This document shows positions 1-6,361 of a stretch of DNA of 6,601 nt, in pieces. Each line of letters opens with the position of its first letter. Position 1 is the first letter of the stretch. The DNA lies in the NCBI GenBank assembly GCA_963656345.1, contig CAVKHY010000116.1:1-6601 (forward strand). The letters run 5' to 3'. The position numbers were made by a program, and so were the translations under genes. The notes below the pieces were generated by a model that did not search any database, was not told the DNA's origin, and saw only the letters and a program-made list of their open reading frames with translations. Source of the stretch: CAKUFA01 sp963656345. GTDB taxonomy: Bacteria > Bacillota > Clostridia > Christensenellales > Aristaeellaceae.

Positions 1-38
1 CCTGAATCTAGCGCGTCTGCCAATTCCGCCATTCCCGC
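1..38 (-). tRNA. tRNA-Leu (anticodon CAG), 5' half only, cut by window edge
   Basis: Read on the minus strand, the gene begins at position 38 with acceptor strand GCGGGAA, then T8, then a D-arm of the form GGCGGAATTGGCAGACGC, which is typical of leucine tRNAs. This is followed by the 5' anticodon stem CTAGA and the start of a TTCAGG loop. That puts anticodon CAG at positions 4-2, reading CUG codons. The 3' anticodon strand, the long class II variable arm, the T-arm and the acceptor 3' strand lie beyond the window, so pairing cannot be checked. Identity rests on the strong match of the 5' half to the bacterial tRNA-Leu pattern. It is transcribed away from the opp operon. Confidence 0.85.
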
Positions 39-49
39 AGATGACAAGG

Positions 50-75
50 AATATAAATTCGCTGTCTTGCGGCAA
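50..75 (-). promoter_or_regulatory. weak candidate promoter for tRNA-Leu
   Basis: On the minus strand a TATATT hexamer (positions 55-50, 5 of 6 to TATAAT) ends 11 nt before the mature tRNA-Leu 5' end, a sensible distance for a short 5' leader. The best -35 candidate is TTGCCG (75-70, 4 of 6), but the spacer is only 14 nt, so that element is doubtful. An A/T-rich block at 91-110 lies upstream, where an UP element could sit. Position supports this more than sequence quality. Confidence 0.3.
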
Positions 76-186
76 ATTCCTGCTTACAGGAAATATTTTT
101 TTCAAAAAAAGATGGCAGATGCAGAACGCTGACTGATTAACACACCACTAGGGGAAAGCAAATGCAGCGACAAAGCCAATTTGCAT

Positions 187-223
187 AAAAAACAAAGAAA
201 AAACAAAGAAAATGAACAAAAAA
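187..223. promoter_or_regulatory. phased A-tracts upstream of the opp promoter
   Basis: Runs of A lie at 187-192, 198-203, 209-212 and 218-223, with centres about 11, 10 and 10 bp apart, close to one DNA helical turn. The first two sit inside a near-exact direct repeat of AAAAAACAAAGAAA (187-200 and 198-211). In-phase A-tracts bend DNA, and A-rich DNA just upstream of a -35 box can contact the RNA polymerase alpha subunit. The block ends 13 bp before the opp -35 hexamer. The spacing is directly visible; the activating role is inferred. Confidence 0.55.
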
Positions 224-236
224 TGCAATATTGTCC

Positions 237-265
237 TTGCAATCTTTCACAGCCTGTAGCATAAT
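237..265 (+). promoter_or_regulatory. predicted sigma-A/sigma-70 type promoter of the opp operon
   Basis: The -35 hexamer TTGCAA (237-242, 4 of 6 to consensus) and the -10 hexamer CATAAT (260-265, 5 of 6) are separated by an optimal 17-nt spacer. Transcription would start near 272, giving a leader of about 125 nt before oppB. The -35 box overlaps the second copy of a TGCAAT direct repeat (224-229 and 238-243), and an 8-bp palindrome CAATATTG (226-233) lies just upstream, so a regulator could bind here. No better-scoring candidate was seen between 100 and 396. Confidence 0.6.
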
Positions 266-285
266 AAGACAATCTTTCCTGTGGA

Positions 286-312
286 GGGAAGACTGCTGCA
301 GGCAGGCTTCCC
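286..312 (+). promoter_or_regulatory. stem-loop in the opp mRNA leader
   Basis: GGGAAG (286-291) pairs with CTTCCC (307-312), then a single A/G mismatch (292 with 306), then CTGC (293-296) pairs with GCAG (302-305) around a 5-nt loop (297-301). This gives 10 base pairs in an almost symmetrical hairpin about 14 nt after the predicted transcription start. No T-run follows, so it is not an intrinsic terminator. It may protect the 5' end of the long mRNA from degradation or bind a regulator. It matches no riboswitch class known to me. Confidence 0.5.
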
Positions 313-396
313 GGCAAGGACGCATCAGGAAAGAGAGTATGGGTGTGGCCGACGGCGCAGATGAGTGCTTGATGCCTGCTCACGGAGGCGAAAACA

Positions 397-1326
397 ATGA
401 ATTCCAAGATGGCGTTTTATATTCTGAAGCGCATTCTGCTGGCGATCCTGACGATCTGGATTGTCATCACCGTCACTTTCTTTGTGATGCACGCCGTTCC
501 AGGCGGCACTTTCGTCAGTGAAAAAGCAATCTCCAAAGAGGCGCAGGCAGCGCTGGAAGCCAAGTACGGGCTGGATAAACCTTTGCTGGAGCAGTACACT
601 ACTTACCTGGGCGATATTGTGACCAAGTTTGACTTCGGCCCTTCCCTGAAGCAACGCGGACGTCAGGTGATTGACATCATTCTGGACGGTATGAAGACCT
701 CCGCAAAGATTGGCTTGATTGCCGCCTTCAGTGCGGCAGTGCTGGGCATTGTGCTGGGGTCGGTGGCAGCACTGAGGCGAAATACCGTGCTGGATAAGGT
801 GATCATGGTCATTACGACCGCCTTCGTATCGATGCCGTCCTTTATCATGGGCTCGTTTCTGCTGATTATCTTCTCAGTGCGGTTGGGCTGGCTGCCGGCC
901 AACGGTGCATCCAGCGCAGGTTTGGTTCTTCCTATCATTACATTGGCGCTGTATCCTGTATCCTACATTACTCGTTTGACCCGTTCTTCCATGCTGGATG
1001 TGTTGGGTCAGGATTACATCCGCACCGCCCGTGCCAAGGGTGTACCCGGACGGCGAATCATCTTCGGCCATGCACTGAAGAATTCTTTGATTCCTGTCAT
1101 TACCTACTTTGGTCCGATGCTGGCGTTTATTGTGACCGGTTCCATGGTGGTTGAACAGATCTTTGCCGTGCCCGGCATCGGCCGCCAGTTTGTTTCCAGC
1201 ATCACCAACCGTGACTATACCATGATTATGGGTACAACGATCTTCCTTGCGTCCTTGATCGTGATCATGAACTTGATCAGCGACCTGCTTTACAAGGTTG
1301 TTGATCCCCGCATTGACTACGAATAA
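397..1326 (+). CDS. oppB: oligopeptide ABC transporter permease OppB
   Basis: This is one of the two membrane-spanning subunits of an oligopeptide importer, forming the translocation channel with OppC. The 309-residue length is normal for the family. The first transmembrane segment is at about 12-33 and ends in the characteristic MHAVPGG. An extracytoplasmic loop with the usual YGLDKPLLEQY segment (57-67) follows. Further hydrophobic segments lie near 103-126, 135-160, 175-192, 236-256 and 278-300. The cytoplasmic EAA loop, which docks onto an ATPase subunit, spans about 206-234 (YIRTARAKG, then LIPV). The C-terminus VVDPRIDYE is typical. The start at 397 is preceded by GGAGG (384-388) at 8-nt spacing; an internal ATG at 409 lacks such a site. 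It is the first gene of the operon, and its stop is 15 nt before oppC. A dipeptide (DppB-type) assignment cannot be excluded from this subunit alone. Confidence 0.93.
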   Translation: MNSKMAFYILKRILLAILTIWIVITVTFFVMHAVPGGTFVSEKAISKEAQAALEAKYGLDKPLLEQYTTYLGDIVTKFDFGPSLKQRGRQVIDIILDGMKTSAKIGLIAAFSAAVLGIVLGSVAALRRNTVLDKVIMVITTAFVSMPSFIMGSFLLIIFSVRLGWLPANGASSAGLVLPIITLALYPVSYITRLTRSSMLDVLGQDYIRTARAKGVPGRRIIFGHALKNSLIPVITYFGPMLAFIVTGSMVVEQIFAVPGIGRQFVSSITNRDYTMIMGTTIFLASLIVIMNLISDLLYKVVDPRIDYE

Positions 1327-1341
1327 GAGGAGGCAGCAAAG

Positions 1342-2400
1342 ATGCGTGACAGTCATAAGCCCTTTAGTATGCAGTTGGATCCCGAGCTTTTCACGCCTGC
1401 AACGGCAGAAGAGAAAGCTTACATCGCTACCATGCGGCCTTCTTCCACCTTCTTTAAGGATGGCATGAAGCGGCTGCTGAAGAACAAGGTGGCAACCATC
1501 AGCCTGATTGTGATCGTTTTGATCACCTTGGCTTCCATTATCATTCCTTATGTATGGCCGTATTCCTACGACAAGATGCTGGGTGTGACCCCTGGCCGTC
1601 CCGTGGACAGCTCCTACAACAACCTTGCTCCCTTCACCTACGGCAAGACGGAGCTGAAGAAGATCGAAGCAGGGGAGAGCGTGTTCCCGCATATCTTCGG
1701 CACGGACGCACATGGACGTGATTACTTCATCCGTGTTGTGTACGGCACCCGGATTTCCTTGGCGGTTGGTTTCTTTGCCAGCATTATCGTGCTGATCATT
1801 GGCACAGCCATTGGCTCCATTGCAGGCTATTGCGGCGGCAAGGTGGACTTGGTCATCATGCGGATTGTGGATATTATCTACTCTCTGCCGGATATGTTGG
1901 TGATCATTTTGCTGTCCGTGGTGCTGGGACAGGTACTGAATGTGGAAGGTACTATCCTGGAAGCCATTGGTTCTAACATCATCAGTATGTTCATCGTCTT
2001 CGGTCTGCTGTACTGGGTGGGCATGGCTCGGCTGATTCGCGGTCAGATCCTTTCCCTCCGTGAACAGGAATATGTGCTCAGCGCTCAGGCAACCGGCGCC
2101 AGCGGCCGCTGGATCATTCGCAAACATTTGCTGCCTAACTGCATCAGCGTGCTGATTATCTCCACCGCATTGCAGATCCCCAGCGCTATTTTCACGGAAA
2201 GCTTCCTGTCCTTCCTGGGACTGGGCGTGAATGCGCCCATGCCTTCGCTGGGCTCTTTGGCTTCCGATGCATTGAACGGCATTACATCCTACACCTACCG
2301 GCTGATCATCCCGGCAGTTGTGATTTGCCTGATTGTTCTGTCCCTGAATCTGTTTGGCGATGGCCTTCGGGACGCCTTTGACCCGAAGCTGAACGCCTGA
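1342..2400 (+). CDS. oppC: oligopeptide ABC transporter permease OppC
   Basis: This is the second channel-forming permease subunit, partner of OppB. At 352 residues it is slightly longer than many homologues because of its N-terminal region and a long extracytoplasmic loop (about 72-118). The N-terminal OppC segment includes the FFKDGMKRLLKNKVA stretch (37-51) leading into membrane helix 1 (about 52-72). The family hallmark IFGTDAHGRDYFIRVVYGTR lies at 118-137, just before the transport domain. More hydrophobic segments lie at about 139-163, 184-199, 212-230, 266-285 and 320-338. The EAA loop is at about 241-266 (EYVLSAQATGAS, then LLPN). The C-terminal NLFGDGLRDAFDPKL is a near-textbook OppC/DppC end. 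AGGAGG (1328-1333) sits 8 nt before the start. Its stop is 17 nt before oppD. Confidence 0.94.
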   Translation: MRDSHKPFSMQLDPELFTPATAEEKAYIATMRPSSTFFKDGMKRLLKNKVATISLIVIVLITLASIIIPYVWPYSYDKMLGVTPGRPVDSSYNNLAPFTYGKTELKKIEAGESVFPHIFGTDAHGRDYFIRVVYGTRISLAVGFFASIIVLIIGTAIGSIAGYCGGKVDLVIMRIVDIIYSLPDMLVIILLSVVLGQVLNVEGTILEAIGSNIISMFIVFGLLYWVGMARLIRGQILSLREQEYVLSAQATGASGRWIIRKHLLPNCISVLIISTALQIPSAIFTESFLSFLGLGVNAPMPSLGSLASDALNGITSYTYRLIIPAVVICLIVLSLNLFGDGLRDAFDPKLNA

Positions 2401-2417
2401 GAAAGGAGAGACGAAAG

Positions 2418-3416
2418 ATGGCATTGTTGGAAGTCAAAGATCTTCGCACCTCCTTCTTTACGGATGCCGGCGAAGTGAAGGCTGTTGACGGGGTTTCTTT
2501 TGAACTGGATCACGGCAAGGTGCTGGGCATTGTGGGTGAAAGCGGCTCCGGCAAGTCTGTGACGGCTTACTCCATTATGCAGATCCTTGCCCCTACGGGA
2601 AAAATCGTCGGCGGCAGCGTGAAACTGGATGGGCAGGAACTGGTGGGCGCCGATGAAAAAACTCTGCACGGCGTTCGGGGCAACCGGATTTCGATTATCT
2701 TCCAGGATCCCATGACCAGCCTGAATCCTACATACACCATTGAGCATCAGCTGGTGGAGGCAATTCGCCTGCACACCAACCGAAATCGGAAGCAGGCAAA
2801 GGAACGTGCGCTGGAGATGCTTCAGCTGGTGAACGTGAATGAACCTGCCAGACGATTGAAACAGTATCCTCACGAAATGTCCGGCGGCATGCGGCAGCGG
2901 GTCATGATCGCTATGGCCTTGGCCTGTGAACCGGATATTCTGATTGCCGATGAACCCACCACTGCCTTGGACGTGACCATTCAGGCACAGATTCTGGAAC
3001 TGATGCAGGATCTGCAGAAGAAGATGGGCATGGCCATTATCATGATTACTCACGACCTGGGCGTTGTAGCGCAGCTGTGTGATGACGTGATCGTTATGTA
3101 CGCGGGTTCCATCTGCGAGCAAGGCACGGCAGATGATATTTTCTATCATCCCTGCCATGAGTATACTAAGGGCTTGATGCGCTCCATTCCCACGGCGGAA
3201 AACAACGGCCAGCGGCTGCAGCCCATTACCGGCACGCCCATCGACCTGCTGAACATGCCCAAGGGCTGCGCCTTTGCACCACGGTGCGATGCAGCCATGA
3301 AAATTTGCCTGCAGCAGAAGCCGGAACGTCTCTGCATCAGCGAGGGTCACTGCTCCAGCTGCTGGATGAATGTGAAGAATTCCCTTGTGGCGAAGGAGGC
3401 TGAAACCAATGGCTGA
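2418..3416 (+). CDS. oppD: oligopeptide ABC transporter ATP-binding protein OppD
   Basis: This is one of two cytoplasmic ATPases that energise peptide uptake. In its 332 residues the nucleotide-binding elements appear in order: Walker A GESGSGKS (40-47), Q-loop Q96 in FQDPMTSLNP, ABC signature MSGGMRQR (154-161), Walker B ILIADEP (174-180) with catalytic E179, D-loop ALD (183-185) and switch H212 in THDLG. The C-terminal peptide-transporter extension has the family's cysteine pattern C284, C290, C297 and C315, which binds a [4Fe-4S] cluster in characterised relatives; C306 and C312 are additional. LSGG is MSGG here, which is common in OppD. All catalytic residues are present. A GGAG ribosome site (2405-2408) precedes the start by 9 nt. 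The last 8 nt overlap the start of oppF. Confidence 0.95.
   Translation: MALLEVKDLRTSFFTDAGEVKAVDGVSFELDHGKVLGIVGESGSGKSVTAYSIMQILAPTGKIVGGSVKLDGQELVGADEKTLHGVRGNRISIIFQDPMTSLNPTYTIEHQLVEAIRLHTNRNRKQAKERALEMLQLVNVNEPARRLKQYPHEMSGGMRQRVMIAMALACEPDILIADEPTTALDVTIQAQILELMQDLQKKMGMAIIMITHDLGVVAQLCDDVIVMYAGSICEQGTADDIFYHPCHEYTKGLMRSIPTAENNGQRLQPITGTPIDLLNMPKGCAFAPRCDAAMKICLQQKPERLCISEGHCSSCWMNVKNSLVAKEAETNG
3393..3399 (+). promoter_or_regulatory. ribosome binding site that fixes the oppF start
   Basis: AAGGAGG lies within the 3' end of oppD, 9 nt before ATG 3409. It excludes the longer reading from TTG 3385, which lies upstream of the site and would add eight residues (MWRRRLKP) not expected in this family. 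The arrangement, with oppF starting 8 nt before the oppD stop codon ends, suggests translational coupling of the two ATPases, fitting their 1:1 use in the transporter. Confidence 0.85.
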
Positions 3417-4398
3417 GCAGAATGAAAAGAAGCCTCTTGTTGAAGTCAAGGGTCTGAAGGAATACTTCGATATCAATACCGGCTTCCTCCGCACCAGACC
3501 GCTGAAGGCTGTGGATGATGTTTCCTTCTCCATCAACAAGGGCGAAACCTTGGGTTTGGTGGGGGAGAGCGGCTGCGGCAAAACCACGGTAGGCCGCACC
3601 ATCCTGCACCTGTACAAGCCCACGGCCGGCGAAGTGTGGTACGACGGCAAGCAGATCAAGACCAAGCAGGATCTGCAGGAATTCCGCAAGAAAGCCACCA
3701 TGGTGTTCCAGGATCCTTATTCTTCCCTGAACCCCCGCATGACGGTGTCGGACATTGTGGGTGAGCCGCTGGACGTGCATCACCTGTACAAGACCCGGCA
3801 GGAGAGGCAGGATCGGATTCTGGAATTGATGAGCCTTGTAGGCTTAAACAGCGAGCATGCTTCCCGGTATGCCCACGAGTTCTCCGGCGGTCAGCGGCAG
3901 CGCATCGGCATTGCGCGGGCACTGGCGGTAAATCCTGAATTCATCGTTTGCGATGAGCCTGTGTCCGCACTGGACGTGTCCATTCAGGCACAGGTCATCA
4001 ACATGTTTGATGATCTGCAGGATCGTTTGGGACTGACGTATCTGTTCATCGCTCACGACTTGCTGGTGGTGCGGCACATTTCCGACCGAATCGCCGTCAT
4101 GTATCTGGGCAAAATGGTGGAGCTGGCGGACGCAGGGGAGATTTACGATCATCCGCTGCATCCCTATTCCCAGTCCCTGCTGTCGGCTGTACCCCTGCCG
4201 GATCCTAAGGCGGCGCGCGCGAACAAGCGGATTGCCCTTACCGGCGATATTCCCAGTCCCCTCCATGCTCCCTCCGGCTGCCCCTTCCGCACTCGCTGCC
4301 GCTATGCGACGGAAGCCTGTGCCCAGTCCATGCCGCCCTTTGAAGAAGTGGAAAAGGGACACTTTGTTGCCTGCCACCGGGTGAAGGAAATCAACTGA
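3409..4398 (+). CDS. oppF: oligopeptide ABC transporter ATP-binding protein OppF
   Basis: This is the second ATPase of the importer, working as a heterodimer with OppD. From ATG 3409 it is 329 residues, a normal length. Motifs in order: Walker A GESGCGKT (52-59), Q-loop Q101 in FQDPYSSLNPRMTV, signature FSGGQRQR (158-165), Walker B FIVCDEP (178-184) with catalytic E183, D-loop ALD (187-189) and switch H216 in AHDL. The FLRTRPLKAVDDVSF segment (26-40), in which a short insertion precedes the beta strand, and the GDIPSPLHAPSGCPF stretch (279-293) are OppF/DppF features that separate it from OppD. C-terminal cysteines C291, C297, C304 and C322 fit the iron-sulfur binding pattern of this family. 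It overlaps oppD by 8 nt and is separated from oppA by 81 nt. Confidence 0.95.
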   Translation: MAEQNEKKPLVEVKGLKEYFDINTGFLRTRPLKAVDDVSFSINKGETLGLVGESGCGKTTVGRTILHLYKPTAGEVWYDGKQIKTKQDLQEFRKKATMVFQDPYSSLNPRMTVSDIVGEPLDVHHLYKTRQERQDRILELMSLVGLNSEHASRYAHEFSGGQRQRIGIARALAVNPEFIVCDEPVSALDVSIQAQVINMFDDLQDRLGLTYLFIAHDLLVVRHISDRIAVMYLGKMVELADAGEIYDHPLHPYSQSLLSAVPLPDPKAARANKRIALTGDIPSPLHAPSGCPFRTRCRYATEACAQSMPPFEEVEKGHFVACHRVKEIN

Positions 4399-4428
4399 TT
4401 CGCTTCATTCACCATTACACAGCTCAAG

Positions 4429-4447
4429 GATGCGGAAACGCATTTTT
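4429..4447 (+). terminator. small hairpin plus T-run between oppF and oppA (possible partial terminator)
   Basis: ATGCG (4430-4434) and CGCAT (4439-4443) form a 5-bp stem capped by a GAAA tetraloop, a stable GNRA type. A G-U pair (4429 with 4444) can extend it, and T's run from 4443 to 4447. The shape is that of an intrinsic terminator but the stem is short, so it may only attenuate, or may mark an mRNA processing or stability point that sets oppA apart from the upstream genes. No convincing separate oppA promoter was found in 4399-4479. Confidence 0.4.
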
Positions 4448-4479
4448 GATACATTTATCCTGAAAGGGAGGAAATTACC

Positions 4480-6240
4480 ATGAAGAAACTTGTTGCTCTC
4501 ATGATGGCGCTGGTTATGACGCTGTCCTGCGTGGCTTTTGCCACTGCTGATGAGGCCAAGAGCAGCATTGCCGTGTCTCTGGCTTCCGAACCGGACACGC
4601 TGGATCCTGCCCTCAACTCCACCGTGGACGGTGCAACCATGACGGCTCACCTGTTCTCCGGTCTGGCAACCTGGGCACAGGATGAAGAAGGCAAGCTGAA
4701 GATCGTTGCCGAGTGTGCAGCTGAGCTGAGCGAGCCTGTGGCCAACGACGACGGCACCGTGACCTACACCTACACCCTGAAGGACGGCCTGAAGTGGTCC
4801 GACGGCAAGGATTTGACTGCCGGCGACTTCGAGTTCTCCTGGAAGCGTGCTGCTTCTTCTGCCCTGGGTGCTGACTACGGCTACATGTTCGAGAGCGTGA
4901 AGGGCTACCCGGACGATCTGGCTGTGGAAGCTACCGATGACAAGACCCTGGTTGTGACCCTGAACAACGCCGTTGCCTACTGGAACGAGCTGCTGGCTTT
5001 CCCGGCCTTCTTCCCGGTACGTGAAGACGTGGTTGCCAACGAGTCCTGGGCTACCGATCCTTCCACCTATGTGTGCAATGGTCCTTACACCATGACCGCA
5101 TGGGATCACAACAGCAAGATCACCCTGACCAAGAATGCCAACTACTTTGCTGCTGACACCGTGACCATGGATCAGATTGAGTTCTATCTGTCCGACGATG
5201 CCAACAACATGCTGGCAAACTTCCAGAATGGTGACTGGCAGCTGATCGACGACGTCCCCACCTCTGAGATTGCCGCTCTGAAGGAGCAGTATCCCACCGA
5301 GTTCGTGGTGGCCGGCCAGATCGGTACCTACTACGTCTGCTGGAACATCAACGAGAACATCCTGCCTGCCGACACCACCCTGACCGGTGTGGAAGCTGCT
5401 AAGGCTGAGGCTGAAATCCGTCAGGCCATCTCCCTGCTGTTCGATCGCAACTACATCGTTGAAGAGATCGGCCAGGCTGGTCAGGTTCCTGCTTCCTCCT
5501 TCGTGGCCATGGGCATGACCGATGCTGACGGCACCGAGTTCTACAAGAACGCCGGCTCCAGCAGCGACTACGATGGCTACTACAACGTAAGCGCCGATGC
5601 TTACATGGACAACTGGGACAGCGCTCTGGAGACCCTGAAGAAGTACTATACTTACGATGAGTCTACCGGCATGTTCACCAACTTCCCCTCCATGACCTAC
5701 CTGTACAACACCAGCGAAGGCCACAAGGCCATCGGTGAATATCTGCAGGGCGTGCTGGCCAGCGTGGGCATCACCATGAACCTGACCAACCAGGAATGGA
5801 ACACCTTCCTGAACAGCCGTAAGGCCGGCGACTACACCATCGCACGTAACGGCTGGTTGGCTGACTACAATGACCCCATCTGCTTCCTCGACATGTGGGT
5901 AACTGCATCCGGCAACAACGACGTGCAGTACGGCAAGGGCGATAATGCGGATCTGGCCATGTACAACCTGGATCTGACCGCCTATGGCTATGACGTGAAG
6001 GTTGAGAACGGCACCTGGGCTGAAACCTATGACGTGCTGATCTCCACCATCAAGAGCTGCACCGACACGGATGCTCGCTATGCTATGATGCACATGGCAG
6101 AAGACATGCTGATGAGCACCGGCTGCATCACGCCTCTGTACTTCTACACCGACATCTATATGCTGGATGACAGCGTGCAGGGCTTCTACTCCAACCCCCT
6201 GGGCTACAAGTACTTCATGCACTGCACCTACGCTGAGTAA
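4480..6240 (+). CDS. oppA: extracellular oligopeptide-binding protein OppA (SBP family 5)
   Basis: This is the substrate-binding subunit, which captures peptides outside the membrane and delivers them to OppBC. It has 586 residues, somewhat longer than E. coli OppA. The N-terminus has KK, a hydrophobic core (4-15) and a region with C17 (TLSC) followed by AFATAD, so both lipoprotein cleavage and signal peptidase I cleavage near residue 21 or 23 are conceivable. Family 5 features follow: EPDTLDPALNS (37-47), the signature region around TYTLKDGLKWSDGKDLTAGD (97-116), NGPY (200-203) and EIRQAISLLFDR (312-323). The segment IARNGWLADYNDP (454-466) closely parallels the E. coli OppA region whose aspartate binds the free peptide N-terminus; D462 would be the equivalent, favouring oligopeptides over nickel. 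GGGAGG (4466-4471) precedes the start by 8 nt. Codon choice is strongly biased to CTG and C-ending codons, more than in oppB-F, as expected for high expression. Confidence 0.92.
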   Translation: MKKLVALMMALVMTLSCVAFATADEAKSSIAVSLASEPDTLDPALNSTVDGATMTAHLFSGLATWAQDEEGKLKIVAECAAELSEPVANDDGTVTYTYTLKDGLKWSDGKDLTAGDFEFSWKRAASSALGADYGYMFESVKGYPDDLAVEATDDKTLVVTLNNAVAYWNELLAFPAFFPVREDVVANESWATDPSTYVCNGPYTMTAWDHNSKITLTKNANYFAADTVTMDQIEFYLSDDANNMLANFQNGDWQLIDDVPTSEIAALKEQYPTEFVVAGQIGTYYVCWNINENILPADTTLTGVEAAKAEAEIRQAISLLFDRNYIVEEIGQAGQVPASSFVAMGMTDADGTEFYKNAGSSSDYDGYYNVSADAYMDNWDSALETLKKYYTYDESTGMFTNFPSMTYLYNTSEGHKAIGEYLQGVLASVGITMNLTNQEWNTFLNSRKAGDYTIARNGWLADYNDPICFLDMWVTASGNNDVQYGKGDNADLAMYNLDLTAYGYDVKVENGTWAETYDVLISTIKSCTDTDARYAMMHMAEDMLMSTGCITPLYFYTDIYMLDDSVQGFYSNPLGYKYFMHCTYAE

Positions 6241-6259
6241 TCAGCTTTGATGCAACCCC

Positions 6260-6289
6260 GGAGCCGGAACATGCGTCCGGCTCCTTTTT
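6260..6289 (+). terminator. intrinsic terminator of the opp operon
   Basis: GGAGCCGGA (6260-6268) pairs perfectly over 9 bp with TCCGGCTCC (6276-6284) around a 7-nt loop, and five T's follow directly (6285-6289). It lies 19 nt after the oppA stop codon and before the tRNA-Gly/tuf promoter, so it separates the two transcription units. Confidence 0.93.
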
Positions 6290-6332
6290 CCTTCATTTTT
6301 TATGAGAAAAGTGTGAAAAAAGTCCCCAACAC

Positions 6333-6361
6333 TTGACATCGTGAGGAAAAAAGGCTATCAT
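6333..6361 (+). promoter_or_regulatory. strong promoter for tRNA-Gly and tuf
   Basis: A perfect -35 hexamer TTGACA (6333-6338), a 17-nt spacer and -10 hexamer TATCAT (6356-6361, 5 of 6) make this the best promoter in the window. A/T-rich DNA with A-runs at 6306-6310 and 6316-6321 lies upstream, where an UP element would be. Transcription should begin near 6368, about 36 nt before the mature tRNA-Gly 5' end. A second TTGACA at 6371-6376 has no matching -10 box. Confidence 0.85.

Larger units (their letters stand above)
39..396. other. gene-free divergent regulatory region between tRNA-Leu and oppB
   Basis: No convincing gene is present. Open frames here on either strand are low-complexity or run antisense into oppB. 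The stretch is clearly A/T-richer than the genes up to about 270 and holds, in order: the candidate tRNA-Leu promoter; a small 6-bp inverted repeat (77-82 with 87-92) followed by seven T's (96-102); an inverted repeat GCAAAT/ATTTGC (158-163, 179-184); phased A-tracts (187-223); the opp promoter (237-265); and an untranslated leader from about 272 to 396 with a hairpin at 286-312. Confidence 0.75.

Noticed and set aside
77..102. TTCCTG/CAGGAA hairpin followed by seven T's as a plus-strand terminator
   Set aside because: The stem is only 6 bp and half A/T, three nt separate it from the T-run, and nothing upstream on this strand in the window needs terminating. It may be incidental to the A/T-rich promoter region.
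874..2424. A 516-codon antisense frame over oppB and oppC
   Set aside because: Low-complexity composition heavy in H, N, Q and D is typical of antisense reading. oppC in sense has full family motifs and a strong ribosome site.
3385..3408. A longer oppF start at TTG 3385
   Set aside because: The strong AAGGAGG site (3393-3399) lies downstream of it and points to ATG 3409. The extra residues MWRRRLKP do not fit the family.
2295..3701. A 468-codon antisense frame over oppD
   Set aside because: It has no domain signature and lies wholly against genes with intact ATPase motifs.
4399..4479. A separate promoter for oppA
   Set aside because: Hexamers such as TACATT (4450-4455) have no -35 partner at 16-18 nt.
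4405..6222. A 605-codon open frame on the minus strand covering oppA
   Set aside because: It mirrors the biased codon use of oppA, is rich in H, V and G without recognisable domains, and has no ribosome binding site or promoter. The sense frame is an unmistakable binding protein.
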